This document shows, piece by piece, positions 8,198 to 15,339 of a stretch of DNA of 64,000 nucleotides. The position numbers were made by a program, and so were the translations under genes. The notes beneath the pieces are model-generated. The model made no database searches and was not told the DNA's origin. It saw only the letters and a list, made by a program, of their open reading frames with translations. Source of the DNA: JBBQVZ01 sp963695975 (GTDB taxonomy: Bacteria; Actinomycetota; UBA4738; HRBIN12); the NCBI GenBank assembly GCA_963695975.1, contig CAVOIB010000012.1:27480-91479 (forward strand). Reading direction: 5' to 3'. Within the stretch, counting starts at the first letter, position 1. Each line of letters begins with the position of its first letter.

Positions 8198-9049
8198 ATG
8201 GACGTTATCGAAGCTCACTCCCGGCGTCTGCCGGCCCTCGACGATCGATGGGTTCCTCGACCCTACCCCCGTGAGGAGCTCGCGGCCGCGCTCGTGCATG
8301 GACGAGTGGCCGGCGTCGCCACCCATCCGCTCGACAACGTGCGCGGCAACATCCGCATGCTCCTCGAAGGCGATCCCGACAAGCAGTTCGGGCTACGCGG
8401 TCTGCCAGGGGCGATGTCCTTCCACGAGATCCTCGACCTGGTCGCGCGCGAGGCCGGGGCCCCGATCGATCCCGAGCAGGAGGTGGGCGAGGTCCACATC
8501 GCGCCCGAGCCGATCCTCGGATCGAGCCGGTCGCTCGGGAAGCGCCTCGCGGTCGCGGCCGAGCGTGGTGAGCGCGTCCTGATCGCGACCGGGCATCCCG
8601 GGGGCCTCGATCTTCTGTACCGCGAGCTCGAGGGATTGCTGCTCGGGCACGGCGCGAGCGTCTCGAGGCCCGCCGACGGCGAGCGGTGGCACGATCGCGG
8701 CCTGACACACGACTGGATCATCGGCTACCTCTCAGGCGTGGGGATGCTGACCGACGGCCACGCGCCCCGCCATACCCACCGGCCCGACGCGATGCGGCGG
8801 ATGCTCGCCCGACACGTCCCCGATCTCGTCCTCGCCGATCACGGCTTCGCGGGCGCCGCGATCGAGGCCGGAGTGGAGACGATCTCGGTGGCCGATGTGA
8901 ACGATCCGGCCCTGCTCGTCGCCAGAGCGCAGGGGCGCACCGAGGTCGTGATCGTGATGGACGACCATGTAGCCCCGGACGCCTACTGGCCCTGCTTCCA
9001 GGCCGCTGCCGCAGCATTCCCACAGGTCAGTGACCTAAGGCCAACGTAG
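8198..9049 (+). CDS. Conserved actinobacterial protein, often labelled phosphatase
   Basis: 283 residues. The start at ATG 8198 is preferred because the open frame upstream is antisense to the SDR gene and a TACGCT hexamer stands eight bases before this ATG. Conserved-looking stretches are THPLDNVRGNIRMLLEGD, LIATGHPGGLDLLY and VLADHGFAGAAIEAGVETI. The histidine- and aspartate-rich motifs would suit a metal-dependent hydrolase. From memory, similar proteins stand before a BldC-like gene in actinobacteria and carry the label phosphatase without experimental support; treat the function as unknown. Confidence 0.7.
   Translation: MDVIEAHSRRLPALDDRWVPRPYPREELAAALVHGRVAGVATHPLDNVRGNIRMLLEGDPDKQFGLRGLPGAMSFHEILDLVAREAGAPIDPEQEVGEVHIAPEPILGSSRSLGKRLAVAAERGERVLIATGHPGGLDLLYRELEGLLLGHGASVSRPADGERWHDRGLTHDWIIGYLSGVGMLTDGHAPRHTHRPDAMRRMLARHVPDLVLADHGFAGAAIEAGVETISVADVNDPALLVARAQGRTEVVIVMDDHVAPDAYWPCFQAAAAAFPQVSDLRPT
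9024..9036. promoter_or_regulatory. AGGTCA-G-TGACCT palindrome upstream of the HTH gene
   Basis: A perfect 6-bp inverted repeat with one central base. It overlaps the last codons of the upstream gene and ends 39 bases before the -10-like TACAAT of the helix-turn-helix gene. It could be an operator for that promoter. Confidence 0.35.
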
Positions 9050-9075
9050 GGCTATCCGGCGGGTACCCCTTCCCC

Positions 9076-9081
9076 TACAAT
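9076..9081 (+). promoter_or_regulatory. -10 box TACAAT, leaderless spacing
   Basis: TACAAT matches the sigma-70 consensus TATAAT in five of six bases and stands eight bases before the GTG start at 9090, so transcription should begin at or next to the start codon. No convincing -35 element is seen. Confidence 0.55.
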
Positions 9082-9089
9082 CCGCCCTC

Positions 9090-9287
9090 GTGAGGAAGGA
9101 ACCCTTCACCGAGGCTCGGCTGTTGACCGTGAACGAGGTCGCTGACCTCTTGCGCGTATCCAGGATGACCGTCTACCGCTTGATCAAGACAGGGGAGATG
9201 TCCGCCTTCAGGGTGGGCAGGGGCTATCGCCTCCGCGAGGAGGACGTCGATAGTTACCTGACCGAGCGCTACACCGAGGCCGGCTAA
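9090..9287 (+). CDS. BldC/excisionase-type helix-turn-helix regulator
   Basis: 65 residues forming one winged helix-turn-helix of the MerR/excisionase class: LLTVNEVADLLRVSRMTVYRLI is the recognition region (split as LLTVNEVADLLRV and SRMTVYRLI), then AFRVGRGYRLREEDVDSYL forms the wing and last helix. BldC of Streptomyces is a small protein of this kind that binds DNA cooperatively and controls development. Here it stands alone with its own -10 box, between a conserved hydrolase-like gene and the Clp1-like gene. Targets unknown; autoregulation through the upstream palindrome is possible. Confidence 0.88.
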   Translation: MRKEPFTEARLLTVNEVADLLRVSRMTVYRLIKTGEMSAFRVGRGYRLREEDVDSYLTERYTEAG

Positions 9288-9322
9288 CCGGCAGAGCGCT
9301 CTCGCGCACACGCGGCACCGAA

Positions 9323-9342
9323 CCTCCGGGAGGGACCGGAGG
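9323..9342 (+). other. Possible hairpin over the Clp1-like ribosome binding site
   Basis: CCTCCGG and CCGGAGG form a 7-bp stem with a 6-base loop; the 3' arm touches the GGGAGG ribosome binding site of the next gene (9341-9346). It could hide the site and lower translation. Confidence 0.3.
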
Positions 9343-9349
9343 GAGGTCC

Positions 9350-10240
9350 GTGAACGAGCACGACCGGCTCGTCGATCGAGCCGCGCGCGACGCGCATGCC
9401 GTCCTGTTCGTGGGCGGGCTCGACGCAGGCAAGAGCACGCTCGCGCGTGCGGTCGCCGCCTATGCGCTCACGCTCGGCCGGTCCGTCTCGTACCTGGACG
9501 GCGACCTGGGACAGAAGACCGTCGGTCCGCCGGGGACGGTGGGGATGAAGCGGCTCGGCTCACCCGACGACCTGACGTTCGAGCGCCTGGCGGTCGCGGA
9601 CGCGCTGGCGTTCGTCGGCTCGATCTCGCCCCAGAGTCATCTGCTGCCGCTCGTGACGGGCATGGCCCGGTTGCACGGACGCGCCCGGGCCGATGGGTCG
9701 GACCTGATCGTCGTCGACACGAGCGGGATGGTTTCCGGGATCTACGGCCAGCTCGTGAAGTACCACAAGGTGGAGATGCTGCAGCCCGATCTGATCGTGG
9801 GGCTCCAGCGCGGGGAAGAGCTCGATCCTCTCCTGGGCGTTCTCCAACGGTTCTTCAGCGTCGACGTCGTGTCGGTGGGCGTACATCCGTCGGTCGTGCC
9901 CTCCACCGTGGAGCAGCGGGCGGAGCACCGACAGCACGCGATGGCCCGCTACTTCGACGGCCAGCTCAATCGGTTCCGGATCCGTCCGACCGTCTTCATG
10001 CCGGCGCTGCCGCCGATGTTCGACCTCGCGCAGCTCGACCGGCTGCTGGTCGGCCTGTCGGACGGCGAGGGCGGCTACAGCGGCGTCGGATACCTCGAAC
10101 ACCTGCCCGATGAGGGTGCCCTCCGCCTGAACTCGCCGGTGGCAGATCCTCCCAAGGCCCTTAGACTGGGGTCCGTCCGTCTGGAGGAGAGCTACCGCGT
10201 CAAGCGCGTCGACCTCCGGAACCTGTTCGGAACCGAGTGA
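9350..10240 (+). CDS. Clp1/Grc3-like P-loop protein (putative polynucleotide kinase family)
   Basis: 296 residues. GGLDAGKST (22-30) is a Walker A motif followed by YLDGDLGQKTVGPPGTVGM, the Asp-x-Asp-x-Gly-Gln and Pro-Pro-Gly-Thr signature of the Clp1/Grc3 polynucleotide 5'-hydroxyl kinase group; LIVVDTSGMVSG serves as the Walker B region. In archaea and eukaryotes these enzymes phosphorylate RNA 5' ends. In bacteria the family is uncommon and untested as far as I know. GTG start with GGGAGG upstream. It lies 12 bases before the bS22 gene, which would suit an RNA- or ribosome-linked role; that is inference. Confidence 0.75.
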   Translation: MNEHDRLVDRAARDAHAVLFVGGLDAGKSTLARAVAAYALTLGRSVSYLDGDLGQKTVGPPGTVGMKRLGSPDDLTFERLAVADALAFVGSISPQSHLLPLVTGMARLHGRARADGSDLIVVDTSGMVSGIYGQLVKYHKVEMLQPDLIVGLQRGEELDPLLGVLQRFFSVDVVSVGVHPSVVPSTVEQRAEHRQHAMARYFDGQLNRFRIRPTVFMPALPPMFDLAQLDRLLVGLSDGEGGYSGVGYLEHLPDEGALRLNSPVADPPKALRLGSVRLEESYRVKRVDLRNLFGTE

Positions 10241-10252
10241 GAGTGAGGTCGC

Positions 10253-10354
10253 TTGCCGTCGCTGATCAAGAAGCGCCGCAAGAAGATGCGGAAGAAGAAG
10301 CATAAGAAGCTTCTGAAGCGCACGCGTCACCAGCGGATGAAACTGGGCAAGTAG
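10253..10354 (+). CDS. bS22-type small ribosomal protein (AURKAIP1/COX24 domain)
   Basis: A 33-residue, extremely basic peptide starting at TTG 10253, with a GAGGT ribosome binding site four bases upstream. It reads PSLIKKRRKKMRKKKHKKLL, then KRTRHQRMKLGK, matching the short actinobacterial protein seen in mycobacterial 30S ribosomes as bS22 (related to mitochondrial mS38). It is easily missed by gene finders. Position between the Clp1-like gene and a lipoprotein gene; no promoter of its own is visible. Confidence 0.9.
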   Translation: MPSLIKKRRKKMRKKKHKKLLKRTRHQRMKLGK

Positions 10355-10373
10355 CGCGTTCGAGGTTCCATCC

Positions 10374-11132
10374 GTGCGCGCTGCCCATCTCCGCTCGATC
10401 CTTCCCCTGACCCTCCTCGTCGCCGTGGCCGCCGCGGCGTGCCACCAGGGTGAGGAGATCCGCAAGCAGGCGATCGCCGACTCGCAGGTCATCACGTTCA
10501 CGGCCTCGGACGGCGTTGAGCTCGCGGGGAGGATCTTCGGGCCCGAGGATGCGACGGCCGGCGTGGTCCTTGGCCACATGCTGCCCGCGGATCAGACCTC
10601 GTGGTTCGAGTTCGCCGACCGGCTCGGGGATCTCGGCTACCGGGCGCTCACGTTCGACTTCCGCGGCTACTGCCCGGGCGGTGTGGCCGGCTGTTCGCAG
10701 GGTGAGAAGACGGTTGCCGGGATCGAACGGGACGTGGCGGGTGCGGTCGGGTACCTGAAGGGTCAAGGGGTCAAGCGGATCGGGCTCGTGGGAGCGAGCA
10801 TGGGCGGCACGGCGTCGCTCGTCGCCGCTTCCCGACCGGACAAGACGATCGACGCGGTCGTGGCGCTCTCGGCGCCGACCTCGATCGACGGGCTCGCGGC
10901 CGGTCCCGATGTGCTTCAAGCCATCACCGCCGCCAAGCTCTTCCTGGCCGGCAACGGCGACGCGGTGGCGGCCCAGTCCGCGCAGACGTTCTACGACGAG
11001 AGCGCCCCGCCCAAGCGTGTAGAGGTCCTAACGACGAGCGACCACGGGACCGACATGCTCGAAGGCAACCAGGCGGAGATCGCGCGCAACCTCATCATCG
11101 GCTGGCTCGAGCGGTACGTTCCGGTGACATGA
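10374..11132 (+). CDS. Alpha/beta-hydrolase lipoprotein
   Basis: 252 residues. The N-terminus has a charged start, a hydrophobic stretch and the lipobox-like AAAC, so the protein is probably exported and lipid-anchored. The body is an alpha/beta hydrolase: GASMGG is the nucleophile elbow with the catalytic Ser, preceded by FDFRGYCPGG, and SDHGTDML supplies the final His. GTG start 19 bases after the bS22 stop. Substrate unknown. It overlaps the next gene by four bases (ATGA). Confidence 0.82.
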   Translation: MRAAHLRSILPLTLLVAVAAAACHQGEEIRKQAIADSQVITFTASDGVELAGRIFGPEDATAGVVLGHMLPADQTSWFEFADRLGDLGYRALTFDFRGYCPGGVAGCSQGEKTVAGIERDVAGAVGYLKGQGVKRIGLVGASMGGTASLVAASRPDKTIDAVVALSAPTSIDGLAAGPDVLQAITAAKLFLAGNGDAVAAQSAQTFYDESAPPKRVEVLTTSDHGTDMLEGNQAEIARNLIIGWLERYVPVT

Positions 11133-11914
11133 CTCGGCCGATCGTCTTCCTCACTGACTACGGCCTCGCCGACGAGTTCGTCGGCGTGTGTCATGGGGTC
11201 ATGGTGGGGATCGCGCCGGACGTCCGGGTGATCGATCTCACGCATGCGATCCCGAGGCAGGATGTGATGCGCGGCGCGCTCACGCTGGGGCGCGCGACCC
11301 CATACATGCCGGACGATGCCGTGTATGTGGCGGTGGTCGACCCTGGAGTCGGATCGGAGCGTCGGTCCGTAGGCGTGCGTGCGGCGTCGGGATCGGTCCT
11401 GGTCGGGCCCGACAACGGTGTCCTGTCGCTCGCCTGGGAGGCGCTCGGCGGCGCGGAGGAAGCTGTGGGGATCGCCTCGGATCGCGTGCTCCTGCAACCG
11501 GTGTCGCGCACGTTCCACGGGAGGGACGTGTTCGCGCCGGCCGCGGCGCATCTCGCCGCCGGGATGGCGCTCGCGGATATCGGCCCGGAGATCCCTGTCG
11601 AAGAGCTCCGGGTGCTCGAGCTGCCGGGTCCTATGGTGTCCTCGAGGGCTATCGGCGCGCGGGTGACCGGCGTGGATGGGTTCGGCAATGTCCAACTGAA
11701 CGTCACGCCGGCCGACCTGGACGCCGCCGGGCTCGGTCCCGTGCTGAACGTGCGGGGGCGGCAGGCGCCGCGGGTCGGCATCTTCGCCGACGTCGAGGAG
11801 GGGAGCCTCGCCGCCATCGTCGATTCCCAGGGGCAGCTGGCGTTGGTGGTGAATCGCGGCAGCGCTGCGGATGTGCTTGGTCTGGCGATCGGCAAGACCG
11901 TCGTCCTGGAGTGA
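11129..11914 (+). CDS. SAM hydroxide adenosyltransferase (DUF62/fluorinase-fold family)
   Basis: 261 residues with the family's ordered motifs: FLTDYGLADEFVGVCHG near the N-terminus, VVDPGVGSERR, VGPDNGVLS and the C-terminal domain entry VDGFGNVQLN. Members in ordinary bacteria hydrolyse S-adenosylmethionine to adenosine and methionine using an activated hydroxide; fluorinases and chlorinases belong to the same fold but need a special halide pocket, for which nothing is seen here. It is translationally coupled to the lipoprotein gene. Confidence 0.9.
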   Translation: MTRPIVFLTDYGLADEFVGVCHGVMVGIAPDVRVIDLTHAIPRQDVMRGALTLGRATPYMPDDAVYVAVVDPGVGSERRSVGVRAASGSVLVGPDNGVLSLAWEALGGAEEAVGIASDRVLLQPVSRTFHGRDVFAPAAAHLAAGMALADIGPEIPVEELRVLELPGPMVSSRAIGARVTGVDGFGNVQLNVTPADLDAAGLGPVLNVRGRQAPRVGIFADVEEGSLAAIVDSQGQLALVVNRGSAADVLGLAIGKTVVLE

Positions 11915-11916
11915 CG

Positions 11917-12069
11917 CTACGGGGTCGGCGAGACGCTCGGGAGCTGGCCCGGGCTGACCGGGCCCCGGAGCGTGGGGTGATCCCCCGAGGCGATCACGAG
12001 CTGCGCGATCCCTGCCGCGACGAGCAACGTGAACAGCACGATCACCATGATCAGCGTCGGCCGGCGCAC
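11917..12069 (-). CDS. 50-residue single-pass membrane protein, hypothetical
   Basis: A short minus-strand frame from GTG 12069 to TAG 11917. The start MRRPT is basic, followed by one hydrophobic helix (LIMVIVLFTLLVAAG and IAQLVIA) and a proline-rich tail ending in SVSPTP. The positive-inside pattern predicts a cytoplasmic N-terminus. It starts 21 bases downstream of the TIM-barrel gene stop on the same strand, so it may be the second gene of that unit. Family unknown. Confidence 0.6.
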   Translation of the reverse strand: MRRPTLIMVIVLFTLLVAAGIAQLVIASGDHPTLRGPVSPGQLPSVSPTP

Positions 12070-12089
12070 GGTCCGAGGCTAGCAGGGCC

Positions 12090-12890
12090 TCAGCGCCGGG
12101 CTGGTTCCCCGTCGGTCAGACGCTGCTCGAGCGCCTCCCGCATCGACACCATCACCGATCGCAGCCGCTCGGCCTCGGTGAGGTGACGGCGGAGGTCGAC
12201 CTCCAGGGTGATCGCTCCCCGATAACCGCCCGCCATGAGGTCGTGAAGGAAGGCGTCGATCGGGAGCACGCCCTCTCCCGGCGGCAGGTGCGAGTCCCAT
12301 CCCTTCCCAGCGTTGTCCGATAGGTGGACGTGGCGAACGCGGCCGGAGAGCCTGCGACGGAGTTCGACCAGATCGTGGCCGGCGACGGCCGCGTGACTCG
12401 TGTCCAGCACCAGGTCGTCGAGACCCTCTAACGCCGCGAGATCCTGTCCCGCGTGGAACGTCATCGCCCGGCCGGCGACGTGCACCGGGAACATGTTCTC
12501 GACCGCGACCGTGACGCCCGCCTCGGCCGCCAAGGCCGGCATCTCCTCGTTCAACCAGCGCCGCGCAGATACCTGCCACCGGTAGGGCGGGTGGACGACG
12601 ACCACCGGCACGTCGGCGTCGCTCGCCACCTGGATCGCGCGCCTGATCTTCCCGACGGGATCGGTGCCCCACACGCGACGCGTGATCAACAGGCAGGGAG
12701 CGTGGATCGCGCCGATCTGCAGCCCGTGGGCGTCGGCGAGCGCTCGCATCTCCGTTGGATCCTGACTGGCGGGGTCCTTCGTCACCATGACCTCGACGCC
12801 GGAGTAGCCGGTCTCCGCCAACAACGAGAACGTGTCGCGCAGTGGGCGCGCGAAGAACGCGGCCGAGGAGAAGAGGATGGGGGAAGACAT
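12090..12890 (-). CDS. Sugar phosphate isomerase/epimerase-like TIM barrel
   Basis: 266 residues. The start at ATG 12890 is preferred over GTG 12893 because a TATCAT hexamer stands eight bases away. The xylose isomerase-like (AP endonuclease 2) fold is indicated by AETGYSGVEVMV, VVVHPPYRW, VAVENMFP, LVLDTSHAAVAG and VRHVHLSDN, the last three giving Glu, Asp/His and His metal ligands. Such proteins isomerise sugars or related small molecules. The substrate is unknown. Confidence 0.82.
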   Translation of the reverse strand: MSSPILFSSAAFFARPLRDTFSLLAETGYSGVEVMVTKDPASQDPTEMRALADAHGLQIGAIHAPCLLITRRVWGTDPVGKIRRAIQVASDADVPVVVVHPPYRWQVSARRWLNEEMPALAAEAGVTVAVENMFPVHVAGRAMTFHAGQDLAALEGLDDLVLDTSHAAVAGHDLVELRRRLSGRVRHVHLSDNAGKGWDSHLPPGEGVLPIDAFLHDLMAGGYRGAITLEVDLRRHLTEAERLRSVMVSMREALEQRLTDGEPARR

Positions 12891-12898
12891 CACCCTGC

Positions 12899-12904
12899 AT
12901 GATA
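12899..12904 (-). promoter_or_regulatory. -10-like TATCAT for the TIM-barrel gene
   Basis: On the minus strand TATCAT is followed by eight bases and the ATG at 12890, the same leaderless spacing as elsewhere in the window. Confidence 0.45.
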
Positions 12905-12937
12905 GTCGGAAGCGCTCGGCCGGCGTGGCCCACCGGA

Positions 12938-12943
12938 TATCCT
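12938..12943 (+). promoter_or_regulatory. -10-like TATCCT for the membrane-protein gene
   Basis: TATCCT is followed by seven bases and the ATG at 12951. Together with the minus-strand hexamer at 12899-12904 it makes a compact divergent leaderless promoter pair. Confidence 0.5.
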
Positions 12944-12950
12944 GGGCCGC

Positions 12951-13652
12951 ATGTGGGTCTTCCCGCTCGTGGCGGCGGGCGTCGCGCTCGTATTCGCCGG
13001 GTTCCTCGCGAAGCAGTTCGCCTCGGGGCGTCGCCCGTTCCAGGCGGCGTGGTGCGCGGCGCTGCTCATGTACGCGGTTGCGTCGATGGCGCTCTTCCTG
13101 GGTGTCTTGAACGGCTGGACCCCGACCGAGTTCCGTCTCTACTGGCTCTTCGGCGCGGTGCTCAACGTGCCCTACCTGTTCCTGGGGGAGCTCTACTTGT
13201 TGATGAAGCGGCGCGTCGTCGTCGACGTCTGCGCCGTCGTCCTGGTGTTCCTGACGGCGTTCGCGGTCGCGAGGGTGATGAACGCACCGATACGCACTGA
13301 CGCCCTTTCGACGGACCTCCCCTTGGGCAAGGACGTCTTCGGTGACGGGACCATGCCGTACCGGTTGGCTCAGTACCTGGCCTATCCCTCGTACATCCTG
13401 CTCGTCGCCGGGTGCGTGTGGTCGGCGTGGCAGATGCGAGGCCGTCCCGAGCTGCGGGACCGGTTCGTCGGCACGCTCCTGATCGCGATCGGGGCGACGA
13501 TCGTGGCGATCGGATCGGGAGTGGGGGCCGGGCTCGACGTCGTGCCGATCTTCGCGATCGGGCTCCTCGCGGGCATCACGGTGATGTTCTGGGGGTTCCT
13601 TCGCGCGTCACGCCGCCAGGTTCCCGTCGGCGCCGGCGCCCCGGTCCCGTGA
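12951..13652 (+). CDS. Multi-pass membrane protein, hypothetical
   Basis: 233 residues with about seven hydrophobic helices (for example FPLVAAGVALVFAGFLA at the start and IFAIGLLAGITVMFWGFL near the end) and a short polar C-terminal tail. No catalytic motif is recognised. It is monocistronic, with its own -10-like hexamer, and converges with the anti-sigma gene 19 bases downstream. Seven helices with no soluble domain would suit a sensor or transporter-like role, but nothing proves it. Confidence 0.75.
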   Translation: MWVFPLVAAGVALVFAGFLAKQFASGRRPFQAAWCAALLMYAVASMALFLGVLNGWTPTEFRLYWLFGAVLNVPYLFLGELYLLMKRRVVVDVCAVVLVFLTAFAVARVMNAPIRTDALSTDLPLGKDVFGDGTMPYRLAQYLAYPSYILLVAGCVWSAWQMRGRPELRDRFVGTLLIAIGATIVAIGSGVGAGLDVVPIFAIGLLAGITVMFWGFLRASRRQVPVGAGAPVP

Positions 13653-13671
13653 CCGGATCCCTCGGCCTTGG

Positions 13672-14385
13672 CTAGCTGGCGGTCTGCCAGACGACGTTCG
13701 ACGGTTCGCTCGGACCCGATCCGGCCGGCTCCACCGAGATCACGATCGCGTCGTACCTGCTGGGGTCGAACTCGAGCGGGACGACGGTGAACCCCGCCGT
13801 GGGGAGGAAGTCGCCGGCGAAGGTCGTGGTGGTCCCGGAGACGAGCCAGACGCGATATACCATGCCCTCGCTTGGCTCCGGTAGATCGCGCCCCACGATG
13901 TAGAACTCTTCGACGCCGGGATCGGAGATCTCCGTGAGTGGTTGCGTGCCGGAGGTTGCCCCGTTGACCTGCGCCATGCTGGCGCCCGGCTGCCTCGCGA
14001 AGTCGAACGCCTGCGCGATGTCGTTCATCCGGGACTGCGTGGTGTTGGCGCGCATCCCCTGCGACAGGGTGAGACCCGCGAGCCCCACGACGGCCACGAC
14101 GCTCGCCGCGACGGCGAAGACGGTGATCGGCCGCCGTCGCGGACGCTGTGACCCGAGGTCGCGGTGGAGCCGCGGGAGCAGGGTTTCGGGAGGGGAGAGC
14201 GGGACGGCGTCGAGCGCCAGGTCGGCGGTGACGCCCTGGAACACCGCGAGCGAATCGCGGCACGAGGGACAGAACGGCACGTGATCGGAGAGCAGGTGGT
14301 CGGCGGCGACCGCGTCCTCGCCGGAGAGGCTCCGCAGGACGTAGCCGGCCAGCAGCTCATCGATCGATCCGTGGTCTTCAGTCAA
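13672..14385 (-). CDS. Zinc-type anti-sigma factor with RskA-like outer domain
   Basis: 237 residues. The cytoplasmic part has a ZAS-like His-x3-Cys-x2-Cys motif (H35, C39, C42 in DHVPFCPSC), then a single transmembrane helix (ITVFAVAASVVAVVGLAG) and an outer domain resembling anti-sigma-K (VYRVWLVSG, DAIVISVEPAGG-like end). Such proteins hold an ECF sigma factor until a signal triggers proteolysis. It overlaps the sigma gene by eight bases, confirming the pairing. The signal is unknown. Confidence 0.88.
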   Translation of the reverse strand: MTEDHGSIDELLAGYVLRSLSGEDAVAADHLLSDHVPFCPSCRDSLAVFQGVTADLALDAVPLSPPETLLPRLHRDLGSQRPRRRPITVFAVAASVVAVVGLAGLTLSQGMRANTTQSRMNDIAQAFDFARQPGASMAQVNGATSGTQPLTEISDPGVEEFYIVGRDLPEPSEGMVYRVWLVSGTTTTFAGDFLPTAGFTVVPLEFDPSRYDAIVISVEPAGSGPSEPSNVVWQTAS

Positions 14386-14950
14386 CTCGATCCTCCCGAT
14401 ACAGCACTCGACGGAGCTTGCGCATGGCTGCGAGCGTTCTGGTCTTCACGGTCCCGAGCGGGATCCCGAGCCGCTCGGCGATCACGACCTGCGTGAGTCC
14501 CTCGAAGTACGCCATCTCCAGCACCTGCCGTTGCTCCGGGGGTAGGCCTCCGAGAGCCTCATGGACCTCCTTACGCCTGTTGCCCAGCGAGGCCTCGTCT
14601 ACGACCCCCTCCGCTACGTCTTCGCCGGTCACCGGCTCCAGGTTCGCCGCGCGCTCGGTTCGTTTTCGGAGGCGTTCCTCGCGGCGGACCGTATCCACGG
14701 CTCGGTGGTGCACCAACGAGAGGAAGAACGTGCGGAAGGCTCCCCTGGCGGGGTCGAAGGCCTCGGGCGCCCGCCACAGCGCCAAGAACGAGTCGTGGAC
14801 CACATCCTGCGCCAGGACCTGCTGTCCCGTGAGCCGGTAGGCCAAGCCGAACGCGGAGGGCGAGTAGCGCCGATAGAGCTCGTCGAAGGCCGATCGATCG
14901 CCTGCCGACAGGCGCCGGTGGAGCTCGAGATCGTCGAGGTCGTCGGGCAC
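14378..14950 (-). CDS. ECF RNA polymerase sigma factor (SigK-like)
   Basis: 190 residues from GTG 14950. Region 2 is FDELYRRYSPSAFGLAYRL through DVVHDSFLALW; region 4 is LPPEQRQVLEMAYFEGLTQ with the DNA-reading helix GIPLGTVKTR. An ATG at 15004 would add 18 residues but leaves six bases to the divergent glutaredoxin start, so GTG 14950 is preferred; the longer open frame upstream is a shadow. It is co-transcribed with its anti-sigma factor. ECF pairs are usually autoregulated. Confidence 0.9.
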   Translation of the reverse strand: MPDDLDDLELHRRLSAGDRSAFDELYRRYSPSAFGLAYRLTGQQVLAQDVVHDSFLALWRAPEAFDPARGAFRTFFLSLVHHRAVDTVRREERLRKRTERAANLEPVTGEDVAEGVVDEASLGNRRKEVHEALGGLPPEQRQVLEMAYFEGLTQVVIAERLGIPLGTVKTRTLAAMRKLRRVLYREDRVD

Positions 14951-14960
14951 GTAGCCACAA

Positions 14961-14966
14961 GTTGTA
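14961..14966 (-). promoter_or_regulatory. Possible -10 TACAAC for the sigma/anti-sigma unit
   Basis: TACAAC on the minus strand lies ten bases from the GTG at 14950. This may be a housekeeping promoter; an ECF-type GAAC/CGT promoter is not obvious. Confidence 0.3.
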
Positions 14967-14998
14967 TCACCGGCCGAAGGTGGCCCAGAGGGTGCGGG

Positions 14999-15004
14999 TA
15001 GCAT
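14999..15004 (+). promoter_or_regulatory. -10-like TAGCAT for the glutaredoxin gene
   Basis: TAGCAT is followed by six bases and the ATG at 15011, the leaderless spacing. Confidence 0.45.
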
Positions 15005-15010
15005 CGGACG

Positions 15011-15247
15011 ATGCGCGTCGTCCTCTACTCGCGGCCGGGGTGTCACCTGTGTGACGAGGCTCGCGACGTCGTCCTCGCGGAGCTGGCAACGACTCCGTTC
15101 GCGTTCGAGGAGATCGACGTCGATAGGGACGACGACCTCGTCCGGGAGTACGGGATCCGGATCCCGGTCGTGACGGTGAACGGCGAGGAGCGGTTCGACT
15201 ATCGGGTGGATCCCGGGGAGTTCGCGCGGCTGGTCCGCGGCGCCTGA
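15011..15247 (+). CDS. Glutaredoxin/DUF836-like small thiol-redox protein
   Basis: 78 residues with a thioredoxin fold: VVLYSRPGCHLCDEAR holds the active-site CxxC, IRIPVVTVNGEE the cis-proline loop. The pattern CHLC and the short length fit the DUF836 glutaredoxin-like group rather than classic glutaredoxin. It may reduce disulfides or move glutathione or mycothiol. It lies upstream of rex on the same strand, with rex having its own likely promoter. Confidence 0.88.
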   Translation: MRVVLYSRPGCHLCDEARDVVLAELATTPFAFEEIDVDRDDDLVREYGIRIPVVTVNGEERFDYRVDPGEFARLVRGA

Positions 15248-15277
15248 GGTCTGTACCCGCCAGGGTCGCTTGTGCGC

Positions 15278-15307
15278 TTGAGAACGGTGTTCGGGCTCGG
15301 CTACCCT
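15278..15307 (+). promoter_or_regulatory. Likely rex promoter: TTGAGA-N18-TACCCT
   Basis: TTGAGA (15278-15283) and TACCCT (15302-15307) match sigma-70 consensus boxes in five and three positions with an 18-base spacer. A Rex operator is not visible in this gap, so there is no sign of autoregulation. Confidence 0.45.
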
Positions 15308-15339
15308 GGGCGCATGCGGTCGGCGGTCGGGCGGAGGGG

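Noticed and set aside
15248..15339. Rex operator for rex autoregulation
   Set aside because: CTTGTGCGCTTGAGAA resembles half a site, but no matching second half is found at the right distance.
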